DNA of 64,000 nucleotides from an uncultured Paracoccaceae bacterium (GTDB lineage: Bacteria > Pseudomonadota > Alphaproteobacteria > Rhodobacterales > Rhodobacteraceae): positions 372,001 through 436,000 of the forward strand of contig CANMKB010000001.1 in assembly GCA_947498415.1 (NCBI GenBank), read 5' to 3'. Both the position numbers and the translations under genes were made by a program. Position 1 is the stretch's first letter, and each line of letters opens with the position of its first letter. The notes under the pieces were generated by a model. That model searched no databases, had not been told where the DNA came from, and saw only the letters and a list, made by a program, of their open reading frames with translations. Positions 53,696 to 61,578 of this stretch are shown here, in pieces.

Positions 53696-54961
53696 TTACT
53701 TATAGATGCGCTTTGCTGCACGGTCCAAACGAGCCAGGATCTTGTCCAGATTGTCTGGTTTCACCATGAACTCTTGGAAGCCTTCCATGGCAACTTTCGC
53801 CATTTCAGCTGGTGCGTCACGGTCAAAGAACTGCGCTACGCCACCTGGGCTGTTGGAAGACAGCATTTCAAAGCCTTCTTTAAGGAACTTGTCATCATCC
53901 ACAGATGATTTTGCGTTCACTGGCAGCTGACCCAAGTTGTCACCATTATTGATAAGCGTTTGGTTTTCAGCAGACACAACAAACTTCAGGAATGCTTTAG
54001 CGGCATCTTTGTTTTTCGCACCTGATGGGATGTGGAACGTGTCAGTTGGCGCGTCTTCCGCCAATGCAACACCGTCGGTGATTGCTGGGAACTGGTAAAA
54101 GTCCAGCTTACTGTCGTCCAGACCTGCTTCGCGCAGTGGTGGCACAGCAAAGTTACCTTTCAGGATCGCTGCTGCATCACCAGATACGATGAACGGCAAA
54201 GATTCCTGCCAGCTATATGCTGTGTGGTTGTCGATGAACGCGCCCATGTCGATCAGCTCGCGCCAATTTGCAAAGGTTGCCTTCACACCATCATCAGTCC
54301 AAGCGATTTCGCCGCCTGTCAGTTTCGCATGGTAGTCGTAACCATTCGTACGCATGTTCAGATAGTCAAACCAACCACCTGCAGTCCAAAGAAACTTGGT
54401 ACCGATTGTGTAGCACTTACGACCAGAATCTAGGATCGCTTGGCAGTTTGATTTCATTTCTTCAAACGTTGCAGGCTCGTTCAGGCCCAGCTCGTTGTAG
54501 ATGTCGGCACGGTAATAAACGCCCCACTGGTAGTAAGTGTATGGAACACCCCATTGCTTACCGTCCAGAGTCATTGCGCCCTTTGTGGATGCCAAGTCTG
54601 CCAGCTCTGGCTCTGCCCAAACATCAGAGATGTCTTCGAACAGACCCGCGTCTACGTATGGCTTCATACGGTTCGCAGCATACCAGTTTGCAACATCAGG
54701 TGTGTTTGCAGTCAAGAAGTTACGGATCTGAGTTTTGTAAGCTTCACGGTCAATGACAGTCAGCTCGATGTTCAAATCTGGGTGCAACGCGCCAAAACGT
54801 TCTACCATGCCCTCCATAACCGCGCGCGGTGCTGGGTTTGACATGTCTGAGAAGATCACAAGATCACCCTCAAGCTTTGCGTGACCGGCGGCCATTACGC
54901 TTGTTGTCAGCGCAACAGTTGCGGCCAAAGACGCCATAACGGTTTTTGATTTTTGGAACAT
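53696..54961 (-). CDS. Sugar ABC importer substrate-binding protein
   Basis: A 421-aa periplasmic binding protein (family 1 extracellular solute-binding, MalE-like). From the ATG at 54961 a signal peptide (MFQKSKTVMASLAATVALTTS) ends at VMAAGHA. The mature part shows LVIFSDMSNPAPRAVMEGMVERF, TANTPDVANWYAANRM, WGVPYTYYQWGVYYRADIYN and other hinge motifs. The RBS GGGAGGAAG is strong. First gene of the ten-gene operon. The ligand is likely an alpha- or beta-galactoside, judged by the two galactosidases. Confidence 0.93.
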   Translation of the reverse strand: MFQKSKTVMASLAATVALTTSVMAAGHAKLEGDLVIFSDMSNPAPRAVMEGMVERFGALHPDLNIELTVIDREAYKTQIRNFLTANTPDVANWYAANRMKPYVDAGLFEDISDVWAEPELADLASTKGAMTLDGKQWGVPYTYYQWGVYYRADIYNELGLNEPATFEEMKSNCQAILDSGRKCYTIGTKFLWTAGGWFDYLNMRTNGYDYHAKLTGGEIAWTDDGVKATFANWRELIDMGAFIDNHTAYSWQESLPFIVSGDAAAILKGNFAVPPLREAGLDDSKLDFYQFPAITDGVALAEDAPTDTFHIPSGAKNKDAAKAFLKFVVSAENQTLINNGDNLGQLPVNAKSSVDDDKFLKEGFEMLSSNSPGGVAQFFDRDAPAEMAKVAMEGFQEFMVKPDNLDKILARLDRAAKRIYK

Positions 54962-54989
54962 GGTCTTCCTCCCTAAAGCTCCACTTTTT

Positions 54990-55008
54990 AGTTCCAAATA
55001 ATGGAACT
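54990..55008. promoter_or_regulatory. Candidate IclR operator
   Basis: A perfect inverted repeat AGTTCCA-N5-TGGAACT in the divergent region between the transport operon and the IclR gene, about 20 bp past the inferred -10 of the minus promoter. Length and symmetry fit a dimeric HTH site. Confidence 0.6.
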
Positions 55009-55026
55009 GTGTTTTAACTATTGAAA

Positions 55027-55055
55027 ACAATGCGCACAATGCATAGGGTTGTCAA
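55027..55055 (-). promoter_or_regulatory. Candidate promoter of the galactoside operon
   Basis: On the minus strand TTGACA (55055-55050), a 17-bp spacer, then CATTGT. It would start transcription near 55020, placing the inverted repeat at 54990-55008 just downstream, where a repressor could block it. Confidence 0.5.
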
Positions 55056-55060
55056 CATGT

Positions 55061-55080
55061 TTCAGCGGCTTTCAGCGGCT
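55061..55080 (+). repeat. Two tandem copies of a 10-bp unit
   Basis: TTCAGCGGCT occurs twice back to back, about one helical turn per unit, between the inferred -35 of the galactoside operon and the IclR start. It could be a binding site on one face of the helix, or chance. Confidence 0.4.
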
Positions 55081-55097
55081 GAGGCAGGGAGGAAAAA

Positions 55098-55886
55098 ATG
55101 ATTATTCAGTCGGAAAAAAAGGACGGGACGGTCGGTAAGGCACTGGAAATTCTTGATTTGGTATCAGCGTTTGAGCGCCCAGTAAGGTTCTCAGAACTTT
55201 TGAGCCAAAGCTCACATCCAAAGGCCACTCTATACCGATTCCTTCAGACCCTGACGAATCAGGGAATGCTGTCTTATGACGAAGACCGGCAGACATATAG
55301 CATGGGTCTGCGCTTGGTTCGCCTTGCACATTCGGCATGGCAGAATGCGTCTTTGGCATCTTTGGCTTTCGAAACGCTGAACGTCCTAGAAAAGCAAATC
55401 GGTGAAACCATTCACCTTGCACAGATGGAAAATGGCCAAGTCTTGTTTGTCGACAAGCGTCGCAGTTCTGTTCTGTTTGAAACGCTGGCGCAAACTGGCC
55501 GGGTCGCACCCGCGCACTGCACCGGAGTTGGCAAAGCCATTTTGGCTTATATGTCTCCTGAACGGCTTGAGCGCGCGCTAAAGCAACAAGCGTTTGTTCC
55601 TTATACGGCTTCGACGCACCTCAATCGCGAAAGCCTGATTTCTGAATTCGAAGACATTCGAAAAAGCGGCGTCGCCTTTGACCGGGAAGAGCACGAGCCT
55701 GGCATCATATCCATTGCCGCCCCCATCTTACTTAATAATGGCCGAGTTGTTGGATCAGTTTCCATCGCAACAACCACCACACGCCACACACTAAAAGACT
55801 TGGAAACGTTTAAACCTGCACTGCTCAGTGCAACCAAAGAACTCGGTGAGGCTGCCACAACCTGGCAGTTCCCTTCACCAAAATAA
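55098..55886 (+). CDS. IclR-family transcriptional regulator of the galactoside locus
   Basis: A 262-aa regulator. N-terminal winged HTH (about 8-72: VGKALEILDLVSAFE, SHPKATLYRFLQTLTNQGML) and C-terminal IclR effector domain (about 85-255: VGKAILAYMSPERLERAL, GVAFDREEHEPGIISIAAPI). It is divergent from the binding-protein operon across about 135 bp with an inverted repeat, and 19 bp before the transporter ATPase gene with which it is co-transcribed. It probably represses the operon until galactose or a pathway intermediate binds (inference). GGAGG precedes the ATG by 6 bp. Confidence 0.93.
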   Translation: MIIQSEKKDGTVGKALEILDLVSAFERPVRFSELLSQSSHPKATLYRFLQTLTNQGMLSYDEDRQTYSMGLRLVRLAHSAWQNASLASLAFETLNVLEKQIGETIHLAQMENGQVLFVDKRRSSVLFETLAQTGRVAPAHCTGVGKAILAYMSPERLERALKQQAFVPYTASTHLNRESLISEFEDIRKSGVAFDREEHEPGIISIAAPILLNNGRVVGSVSIATTTTRHTLKDLETFKPALLSATKELGEAATTWQFPSPK

Positions 55887-55905
55887 CTTCGGGAGAGAAT
55901 ACTAT

Positions 55906-56967
55906 ATGTCGGGTGTAGAGCTCACAAACGTCATCAAGAAATATGGCGAAACTCAAGTTATCCACGGTGTGGATCTCAAAATTGAAGACGGTGAATTCTG
56001 CGTCTTCGTTGGCCCATCAGGTTGCGGGAAGTCAACGCTGTTGCGCATGGTTGCAGGTTTGGAGGAAACAACAAGCGGCCAAATCGATATTGGCGCCCGT
56101 GATGTGACACACGCTGACCCATCCGAGCGCGGCGTGGCCATGGTATTCCAGACATATGCGCTTTATCCGCATATGACGGTCGAAGAAAACATGGGCTTTG
56201 GCCTGAAAATGAATGGCGTCCCAAAAGACGAAATCAACAAGAAAGTCGCCGAAGCGTCTTCCATTCTGCAATTGGACCAATACCTCAAGCGTAAGCCAAA
56301 AGCGCTCTCCGGCGGTCAACGTCAGCGTGTCGCGATCGGTCGCGCAATTGTGCGTGGCCCAGAAGTGTTCCTCTTTGATGAACCACTGTCCAACCTTGAT
56401 GCGGAATTGCGCGTCGACATGCGTGTTGAAATCGCACGTCTACACGGCGAAATCGGCGCAACCATGATCTATGTAACGCACGACCAAGTCGAGGCGATGA
56501 CATTGGCAGACAAAATCGTTGTTCTGCGCTCCGGCCACATCGAACAAGTCGGTGCACCAATGGATCTGTTCCGTGACCCAGACAACAAGTTCGTTGCTGG
56601 CTTCATCGGCTCACCCTCCATGAACTTCCTGAATGGCGTGGTCGAAGGCGGCAAAGTCCGTGTGCCTGCGCTTGATGATGAAGTGATCACAACATCTGTC
56701 ACTCTTCCACCAGAAGGGTCAGACGTGATTGTTGGGATGCGCCCACCGCATCTGACAATCGAAGCGGCAGATTCCACAATTAAGGTGGACCTTGCAGAAC
56801 AGCTTGGCGGGGTTTCCTATGAATACCTGACGGCCAAAACCGGCGAACGGATTGTGGTCGAAAGCAAAGAAGAAGATGTTCTTCCAAAAGGTTCGAGCGT
56901 CAAAGTGAACTACCAACTTGAAAAAGTGATGTTCTTTGACAGCAAAACCGAAAAGCGTCTTCGCTAA
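55906..56967 (+). CDS. Sugar ABC importer ATP-binding protein (MalK/UgpC/MsmK-type)
   Basis: A 353-aa ATPase: Walker A GPSGCGKST, Q-loop VFQTYALYPHMTVEEN, signature LSGGQRQRVA, Walker B VFLFDEPLSNLD and switch His YVTHDQVEA. A C-terminal OB/TOBE domain (about 240-353) follows. The ATG at 55906 follows GGGAGAG; upstream in-frame codons belong to the iclR end. It energises the two permeases encoded across the divergent promoter, and could serve several importers as MsmK does. The UgpC label would be generic, so I give no symbol. Confidence 0.94.
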   Translation: MSGVELTNVIKKYGETQVIHGVDLKIEDGEFCVFVGPSGCGKSTLLRMVAGLEETTSGQIDIGARDVTHADPSERGVAMVFQTYALYPHMTVEENMGFGLKMNGVPKDEINKKVAEASSILQLDQYLKRKPKALSGGQRQRVAIGRAIVRGPEVFLFDEPLSNLDAELRVDMRVEIARLHGEIGATMIYVTHDQVEAMTLADKIVVLRSGHIEQVGAPMDLFRDPDNKFVAGFIGSPSMNFLNGVVEGGKVRVPALDDEVITTSVTLPPEGSDVIVGMRPPHLTIEAADSTIKVDLAEQLGGVSYEYLTAKTGERIVVESKEEDVLPKGSSVKVNYQLEKVMFFDSKTEKRLR

Positions 56968-56991
56968 TACAAACGCGCTTTTACAATATGA

Positions 56992-57016
56992 AACGCCCGC
57001 AATGGATTGCGGGCGT
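56992..57016. terminator. Bidirectional terminator after the importer ATPase
   Basis: AACGCCCGCAA and TTGCGGGCGTT around a 3-nt loop, followed by TTT on the plus strand. It separates the ATPase stop from the convergent DUF4202 gene stop by a few bases each side. Confidence 0.85.
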
Positions 57017-57024
57017 TTTTCATT

Positions 57025-57585
57025 TCAAGCAAATGCTGCCGCCAACACAGGCGGTAAATCAAATTCTTCCAAGACACGCGCTCGGCCATCCGCAGACATT
57101 TTGCGCGCAGTCTTTTCGACAATACGCTGCACTTTGTCGTCAGGGTGTTTTGCCGCAAAGGGTGCAAAATACCACTTTAGGAATACAAAGCAGATCACGT
57201 CCTCTAACGCCTGAACATTCGCCACACGCTTGATGCCTTCTTTGCGAAGCATCTTGGCAGTCTCGTCAATGCTTTGCGCATCAAACTCCGCAGTTGTCAT
57301 AAAGCCAGAAACGGTTTTTGCGTGATGCGCGGCTAAATCTTTGCGCCACTTCAGATATCCTGCACGTCCTTCAGGATATTCAGCACGGGCAAGCACCCAA
57401 CGCTCTACGTGTTGGCCGCGAGCTGCGATTTTCAATGAATCATCCGCATCGGGGAACAGTCGATCACATTCCGCGCTCATCCTTTGCCCATAAAGCAAAG
57501 CCTCAGGTTTTCCCTCATCCATTCGAGGGTCTTTGGCATTTGCATCATCAATTGCAGCAAGAACCTGCGCAAGCTTATTGCTCAT
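57025..57585 (-). CDS. DUF4202 family protein
   Basis: A 186-aa soluble protein matching DUF4202: IDDANAKDPRMDEGKPEALL at the start, IAARGQHVERWVLARAEYPEG in the middle, and EDVICFVFLKWYFAPFAAKH. The His in GQHVERW and downstream helices make an HD-domain-like or metal-binding hydrolase plausible, but no function is established. GGAG lies just before the ATG. Convergent with the importer ATPase gene, divergent from the RNase D-like gene. Confidence 0.8.
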   Translation of the reverse strand: MSNKLAQVLAAIDDANAKDPRMDEGKPEALLYGQRMSAECDRLFPDADDSLKIAARGQHVERWVLARAEYPEGRAGYLKWRKDLAAHHAKTVSGFMTTAEFDAQSIDETAKMLRKEGIKRVANVQALEDVICFVFLKWYFAPFAAKHPDDKVQRIVEKTARKMSADGRARVLEEFDLPPVLAAAFA

Positions 57586-57781
57586 AAAGCGCTCCTATGA
57601 TCAGCTTTCGTGGGTATATCACCTTAACATGCGGCCAAGGGTTCTCCCAGACACCAAAGATTGTGAAATTTCTGAAAATCTCAGCGGATCGGGGCCAATA
57701 TCTCCAGAATTCCCCGCGAGGAATGATTGAAACCACATCGCTGAACCCGTAAGTCCATAAGAACAGCGACACGAGGCGATT

Positions 57782-58393
57782 ATGGCGAACTATTTGCACC
57801 AAGGCGATCTGCCCGACGATTTGGACCTTGGTCCGATCGTGGCAATTGACTGCGAGACCATGGGCCTTAACCCGCATCGTGACCGGTTATGTGTGGTGCA
57901 ACTTTCAAGCGGGGATGGCAATGCGCATCTCGTTCAAGTCGCAAAGGGGCAAACCACGGCCCCGAACCTTTGCAAATTGCTAGAAGACACAAAGGTTCTA
58001 AAGCTGTTCCATTTTGGGCGCTTTGATATCGCCGCCATGTACAATGCCTTTGGCGCATTGACCGCACCAGTGTATTGTACAAAAATCGCATCGAAACTGG
58101 TCCGAACCTACACAGATCGGCACGGGTTGAAAAACCTGCTGCAAGAGTTGCTGAGCATCGATATCTCAAAACAACAGCAGATGAGCGACTGGGGCAGCGA
58201 AACGCTAAGCAAGGCCCAGCTTGAATATGCCGCCTCTGATGTTTTGTATTTGCACAAACTCCGCGAAAAGCTGAACGATCGTCTGGAACGCGAAGGGCGA
58301 ACCGACGTCGCGCAAGCGTGTTTTGATTTCCTGCCCACTCGCGCAAAGCTCGACTTGGCAGGCTGGCCTGACGTCGACATTTTTTCTCATTAA
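57782..58393 (+). CDS. RNase D-like 3'-5' exonuclease (short form)
   Basis: A 203-aa DEDD-type exonuclease: VAIDCETMGLNPHRDRLCVV (Exo I), LKLFHFGRFDIAAMYNAFG (Exo II) and QLEYAASDVLYLHKLREKL (Exo III, Y-type). It lacks the HRDC domains of full-length RNase D, as in the short alphaproteobacterial proteins that sit before lptC. It acts on structured RNA 3' ends (tRNA maturation or turnover, by family). The ATG is preceded by GAGGC. Its stop is 2 bp before lptC, so co-transcription with the LPS transport genes is likely. Confidence 0.9.
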   Translation: MANYLHQGDLPDDLDLGPIVAIDCETMGLNPHRDRLCVVQLSSGDGNAHLVQVAKGQTTAPNLCKLLEDTKVLKLFHFGRFDIAAMYNAFGALTAPVYCTKIASKLVRTYTDRHGLKNLLQELLSIDISKQQQMSDWGSETLSKAQLEYAASDVLYLHKLREKLNDRLEREGRTDVAQACFDFLPTRAKLDLAGWPDVDIFSH

Positions 58394-58395
58394 GC

Positions 58396-58995
58396 ATGGC
58401 ACGCGGACTTACATACTCTCAAGCCATTTCCTGGTTGAAAATCCTGCTACCGTTGGTGGCCTTGGTGTTGCTGTCGACAATGTTCATGTTTGCCCGCTCT
58501 GTTGCCCCGACAAGCACCATTCCTTTTGCAAAAATCGAACTTGAGGAACGCGCGAAAGATCAGCGCATCACTGCGCCTTTCTTTGCGGGGCAGACAGCGA
58601 CGGGCCATGACATTGCGGTTCAGGCCACATCTGCGCGACCCGACGGTGATAACCCTCAGATCACACATGCCGAGACGCTTGATGCTCGTATCAATATGCA
58701 AACCGGCAGTGTTATCGATATTTCTTCGCAATTTGCGACGATGAACAGCAAGTCATTTGATGCAAGTCTGTCGGGTGATGTTCTGGTCACATCCTCCAAC
58801 GGATATGATGTCACCACACAAGAATTAGTTTTAAACCTAGACCAAGGCACTGCAAGAAGTGACACAGAAATTCAGGGCAAAGGGCCTGCTGGGCACTTCA
58901 CAGCTGGCGCAATGGAAATGACACATAGCGAGGAAACCGACACGACGCGTTTCCTTTTCACAAATGGCGTGAAGCTGATATATACGCCGCAGTAA
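58396..58995 (+). CDS. lptC: LPS transport bitopic protein LptC
   Basis: A 199-aa inner-membrane protein with one N-terminal helix (LKILLPLVALVLLSTMFMFA) and a periplasmic beta-jellyroll domain. It links the LptBFG ATPase to the LptA bridge. Sequence conservation is low in the family; the segment SVIDISSQFATMNSKSFDASLSG fits LptC, as does its position between the RNase D-like gene and lptA. Confidence 0.85.
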   Translation: MARGLTYSQAISWLKILLPLVALVLLSTMFMFARSVAPTSTIPFAKIELEERAKDQRITAPFFAGQTATGHDIAVQATSARPDGDNPQITHAETLDARINMQTGSVIDISSQFATMNSKSFDASLSGDVLVTSSNGYDVTTQELVLNLDQGTARSDTEIQGKGPAGHFTAGAMEMTHSEETDTTRFLFTNGVKLIYTPQ

Positions 58996-59010
58996 ACCAA
59001 GGGGTCCTCC

Positions 59011-59502
59011 GTGATTGGTATTCGAACCATATTGTTCTCGCTATTCCTGGCGCTGCCCATCAGCGCGACAGCTCAAGAATTCAAAGTAGACTTTGGTGTC
59101 GCAACCCAGGATCCAGATGCCCCTGTCGAAGTTAGCGCAGACACATTGTCGGTGGATCAAGACACTGGAAGTGCATCGTTCAACGGCAACGTGGTTATCA
59201 CGCAGGGCGAGATGCAAATGCAGGCGCCGCTCGTCAACGTTTTCTACAATGAAAACCAAGACGGCATTTCACGCTTGGTTGGCTCTGGTGGCGTTAAAAT
59301 CCTCAGCGGCAAAGACACAGCAAAGGCCGAAAATGCTGAATATGATGTAGACGCAGGGCTGATTTATATGAACGGTAATGTTGAGCTGGTGCAGGGCATC
59401 AACTCCATCACGTCACAAAGAATGATTGTGAATGTCGAAAGCTCGACTGCCGAATTGCATGGGCGTGTCCGTACGGTGCTTCGCCCGAAGGCCGCTCAAT
59501 GA
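59011..59502 (+). CDS. lptA: LPS transport periplasmic protein LptA
   Basis: A 163-aa secreted beta-jellyroll that bridges inner and outer membranes. GTG start at 59011 with AAGGGG upstream. The signal peptide runs [21 protein letters not shown]. Repeated strands follow: [59 protein letters not shown]. It ends 4 bp into lptB, implying coupled translation. Confidence 0.9.
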   Translation: MIGIRTILFSLFLALPISATAQEFKVDFGVATQDPDAPVEVSADTLSVDQDTGSASFNGNVVITQGEMQMQAPLVNVFYNENQDGISRLVGSGGVKILSGKDTAKAENAEYDVDAGLIYMNGNVELVQGINSITSQRMIVNVESSTAELHGRVRTVLRPKAAQ

Positions 59503-60257
59503 CCAAACCAGAACTGACCATAACCGAGGGCCATTCTGGCCTACGCGTTGAGAACCTACGCAAAAGCTACCGCAAGCGCGTGGTGATCCGGGATGTAAAC
59601 CTTGAGCTGAAGCGCGGCGAAGTGGTTGCACTGCTTGGGCCAAACGGCAGCGGCAAAACAACCTCGTTCTATTCCATTGCAGGGCTCGTGGTGCCCGAAG
59701 GCGGCCGAGTCATGATCGACGGTCATGATGTTACGACATTGCCAATGTATCGCCGTGCAAAACTTGGCATCGGCTACCTTCCGCAGGAAATGTCTATTTT
59801 CCGCGGCTTGAATGTCGAAGATAACATTATGTCTATCTTGGATATTTCACAAAAAGACCGCCACAAACGTCGTGAGCGTCTTGAAGAGCTATTGTCTGAA
59901 TTCTCGATCGAGCACCTGCGCCGTGCACCCGCGCTTGCACTATCAGGCGGTGAACGCCGCCGCGTTGAGATTGCCCGCTGCCTGGCGGCAGACCCAAAGT
60001 ATCTGCTTTTGGATGAACCTTTCGCAGGCGTAGACCCGATTTCGGTTGGCGACATCCGCCATCTTGTGTCTGATCTAAAGAAACGCGGCATCGGTGTTTT
60101 GATCACCGATCACAATGTCCGCGAAACCTTAGAAATCGTAGATCGCGCCTATATTTTGCATGACGGCAAAGTTCTGATGTCTGGTACGCCAGATGATGTT
60201 GTTGAAAACGAGAATGTTCGCCGGGTGTATCTGGGCGACAGTTTTCGAATCTCTTAA
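59499..60257 (+). CDS. lptB: LPS export ABC transporter ATP-binding protein LptB
   Basis: A 252-aa ATPase: Walker [17 protein letters not shown], signature [18 protein letters not shown], Walker [21 protein letters not shown] and switch His [18 protein letters not shown]. It powers LPS extraction with LptFG (not in the window). It overlaps lptA by 4 bp. In many Proteobacteria rpoN follows, but here 249 bp without a gene lead straight to hpf. Confidence 0.95.
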   Translation: MTKPELTITEGHSGLRVENLRKSYRKRVVIRDVNLELKRGEVVALLGPNGSGKTTSFYSIAGLVVPEGGRVMIDGHDVTTLPMYRRAKLGIGYLPQEMSIFRGLNVEDNIMSILDISQKDRHKRRERLEELLSEFSIEHLRRAPALALSGGERRRVEIARCLAADPKYLLLDEPFAGVDPISVGDIRHLVSDLKKRGIGVLITDHNVRETLEIVDRAYILHDGKVLMSGTPDDVVENENVRRVYLGDSFRIS

Positions 60258-60506
60258 TCAAGTTTTGCAGATTCTAACAACTCGAACAAAAGATTGTCCG
60301 TCAAGATTGACAATCCGATCACATCCTGCCCCAATACGAGTATGACGCATGTGATTTTCGCTTTGCTGAAAGATCTACCCCCACCTTCTGGGGCCAAGAA
60401 GCACGAAAATCAAACAGCGTCTTATTCCTGCACACTGATCTAATTTCTCAGTCACCTTAGATGGTTACTGGGCGTTCGTTGGTGTGTTTCAAGAAAAGGA
60501 GACAGG

Positions 60507-61073
60507 ATGCGCTACCAAATTTCCGGAAAACAGATCGATATTGGCGAATCTCTTCAACGACATGTTCAAGATGAACTTGGAGGTGTCATGGGAAAATACG
60601 CCGGGCGCCCCACGGATGCACAAATCGTCTTTTCCAAAAGCGCTCATGAGTTTGTATGCGAAACGACGGTTCATCTTTCGACGGGCCTGACTGCACAGGC
60701 AAAAGGTCGCTCAACCGAAATTTACGCAGCATTTGAAAATTGCAGTGAAAAAATGGAGAAGCAGCTACGCCGATACAAGCGTAGGCTGAAAGACCATCAC
60801 AAGGAACGCGCCGAACCGGTTGAACTTTCGGGCGCTTCATCTTATATCCTCGCCACCGACACCGCTTCTGACACGCCAGAGCCAGAGTCCCTTCAGCCCG
60901 TTATCGTGGCTGAAATGGAGGCCAAGATACCAGCTCTTTCTGTCGGCGAAGCGGTAATGCAAATGGAGCTAGCGGGCGCACCGGTGCTGGTGTTCCGCAA
61001 TGAGGGCAAAGACGGGTTGAACGTCGTGTATCGCCGTGATGACGGCAATATCGGCTGGATCGACCCCCAATAA
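60507..61073 (+). CDS. hpf: Ribosome hibernation promoting factor, long form
   Basis: A 188-aa HPF/RaiA-type protein. The S30AE domain (about 1-100) has ISGKQIDIGESLQRHVQDEL and KRRLKDHHKERAEP. A C-terminal dimerisation domain (about 130-188) ends VYRRDDGNIGWIDP. The long form pairs two ribosomes into inactive 100S dimers in stationary phase (family knowledge). AAAAGGAG precedes the ATG. It stands with ptsN. Confidence 0.94.
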   Translation: MRYQISGKQIDIGESLQRHVQDELGGVMGKYAGRPTDAQIVFSKSAHEFVCETTVHLSTGLTAQAKGRSTEIYAAFENCSEKMEKQLRRYKRRLKDHHKERAEPVELSGASSYILATDTASDTPEPESLQPVIVAEMEAKIPALSVGEAVMQMELAGAPVLVFRNEGKDGLNVVYRRDDGNIGWIDPQ

Positions 61074-61113
61074 CTTGGTCAGACACCTCGTCTGACGAGG
61101 GGATACAGGCTAA

Positions 61114-61578
61114 ATGGACCTATCTACGATCCTACGCCCGGAGGCGGTCAAGGTTGTTTCTGCTGCCTCCAGTAAGAAACGCTTGATGCAAGATTTCGGC
61201 GATATCGCAGCGTCTGCCTATGGGCTGGATGCTGCGAAAACTGTCGAGGCGTTGCAAGAACGCGAAAGCCTTGGACCAACAGGAGTTGGCAAGGGCGTCG
61301 CGCTTCCGCACGCGCGCATGTCTGGGCTCGAAGCAGTCACAGGCGCATTCATTCTGTTGGAAAAACCCGTTGATTTCAGTGCGGTAGACAGACAGCCGAT
61401 TGATTTGGCCTTTGCGCTGTTTGCACCAGAAAACGCAGGTGTCGAACACTTAAAAGCGCTCGCGTTTGTATCGCGTACGCTGCGTGAACCTTCGATTTGC
61501 ACAAAACTTCGTGCCAATCCAGAAGCGGCGACGCTGTTTACGATTCTGACTGAAAGCGATGAAGTGCAGGCCGCTTAG
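61114..61578 (+). CDS. ptsN: PTS IIA-like nitrogen regulatory protein PtsN
   Basis: A 154-aa EIIA-Ntr protein: LRPEAVKVVSAASSKKRLMQ, LQERESLGPTGVGKGVALPHAR, with the phosphorylated His66 in ALPHAR, and DLAFALFAPENAGVEHLKAL. It receives phosphate from the PTS-Ntr chain and regulates K+ transport and metabolism. It lies 40 bp after hpf, in the conserved order. Its stop overlaps the convergent sulfotransferase by 4 bp. Confidence 0.95.
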   Translation: MDLSTILRPEAVKVVSAASSKKRLMQDFGDIAASAYGLDAAKTVEALQERESLGPTGVGKGVALPHARMSGLEAVTGAFILLEKPVDFSAVDRQPIDLAFALFAPENAGVEHLKALAFVSRTLREPSICTKLRANPEAATLFTILTESDEVQAA

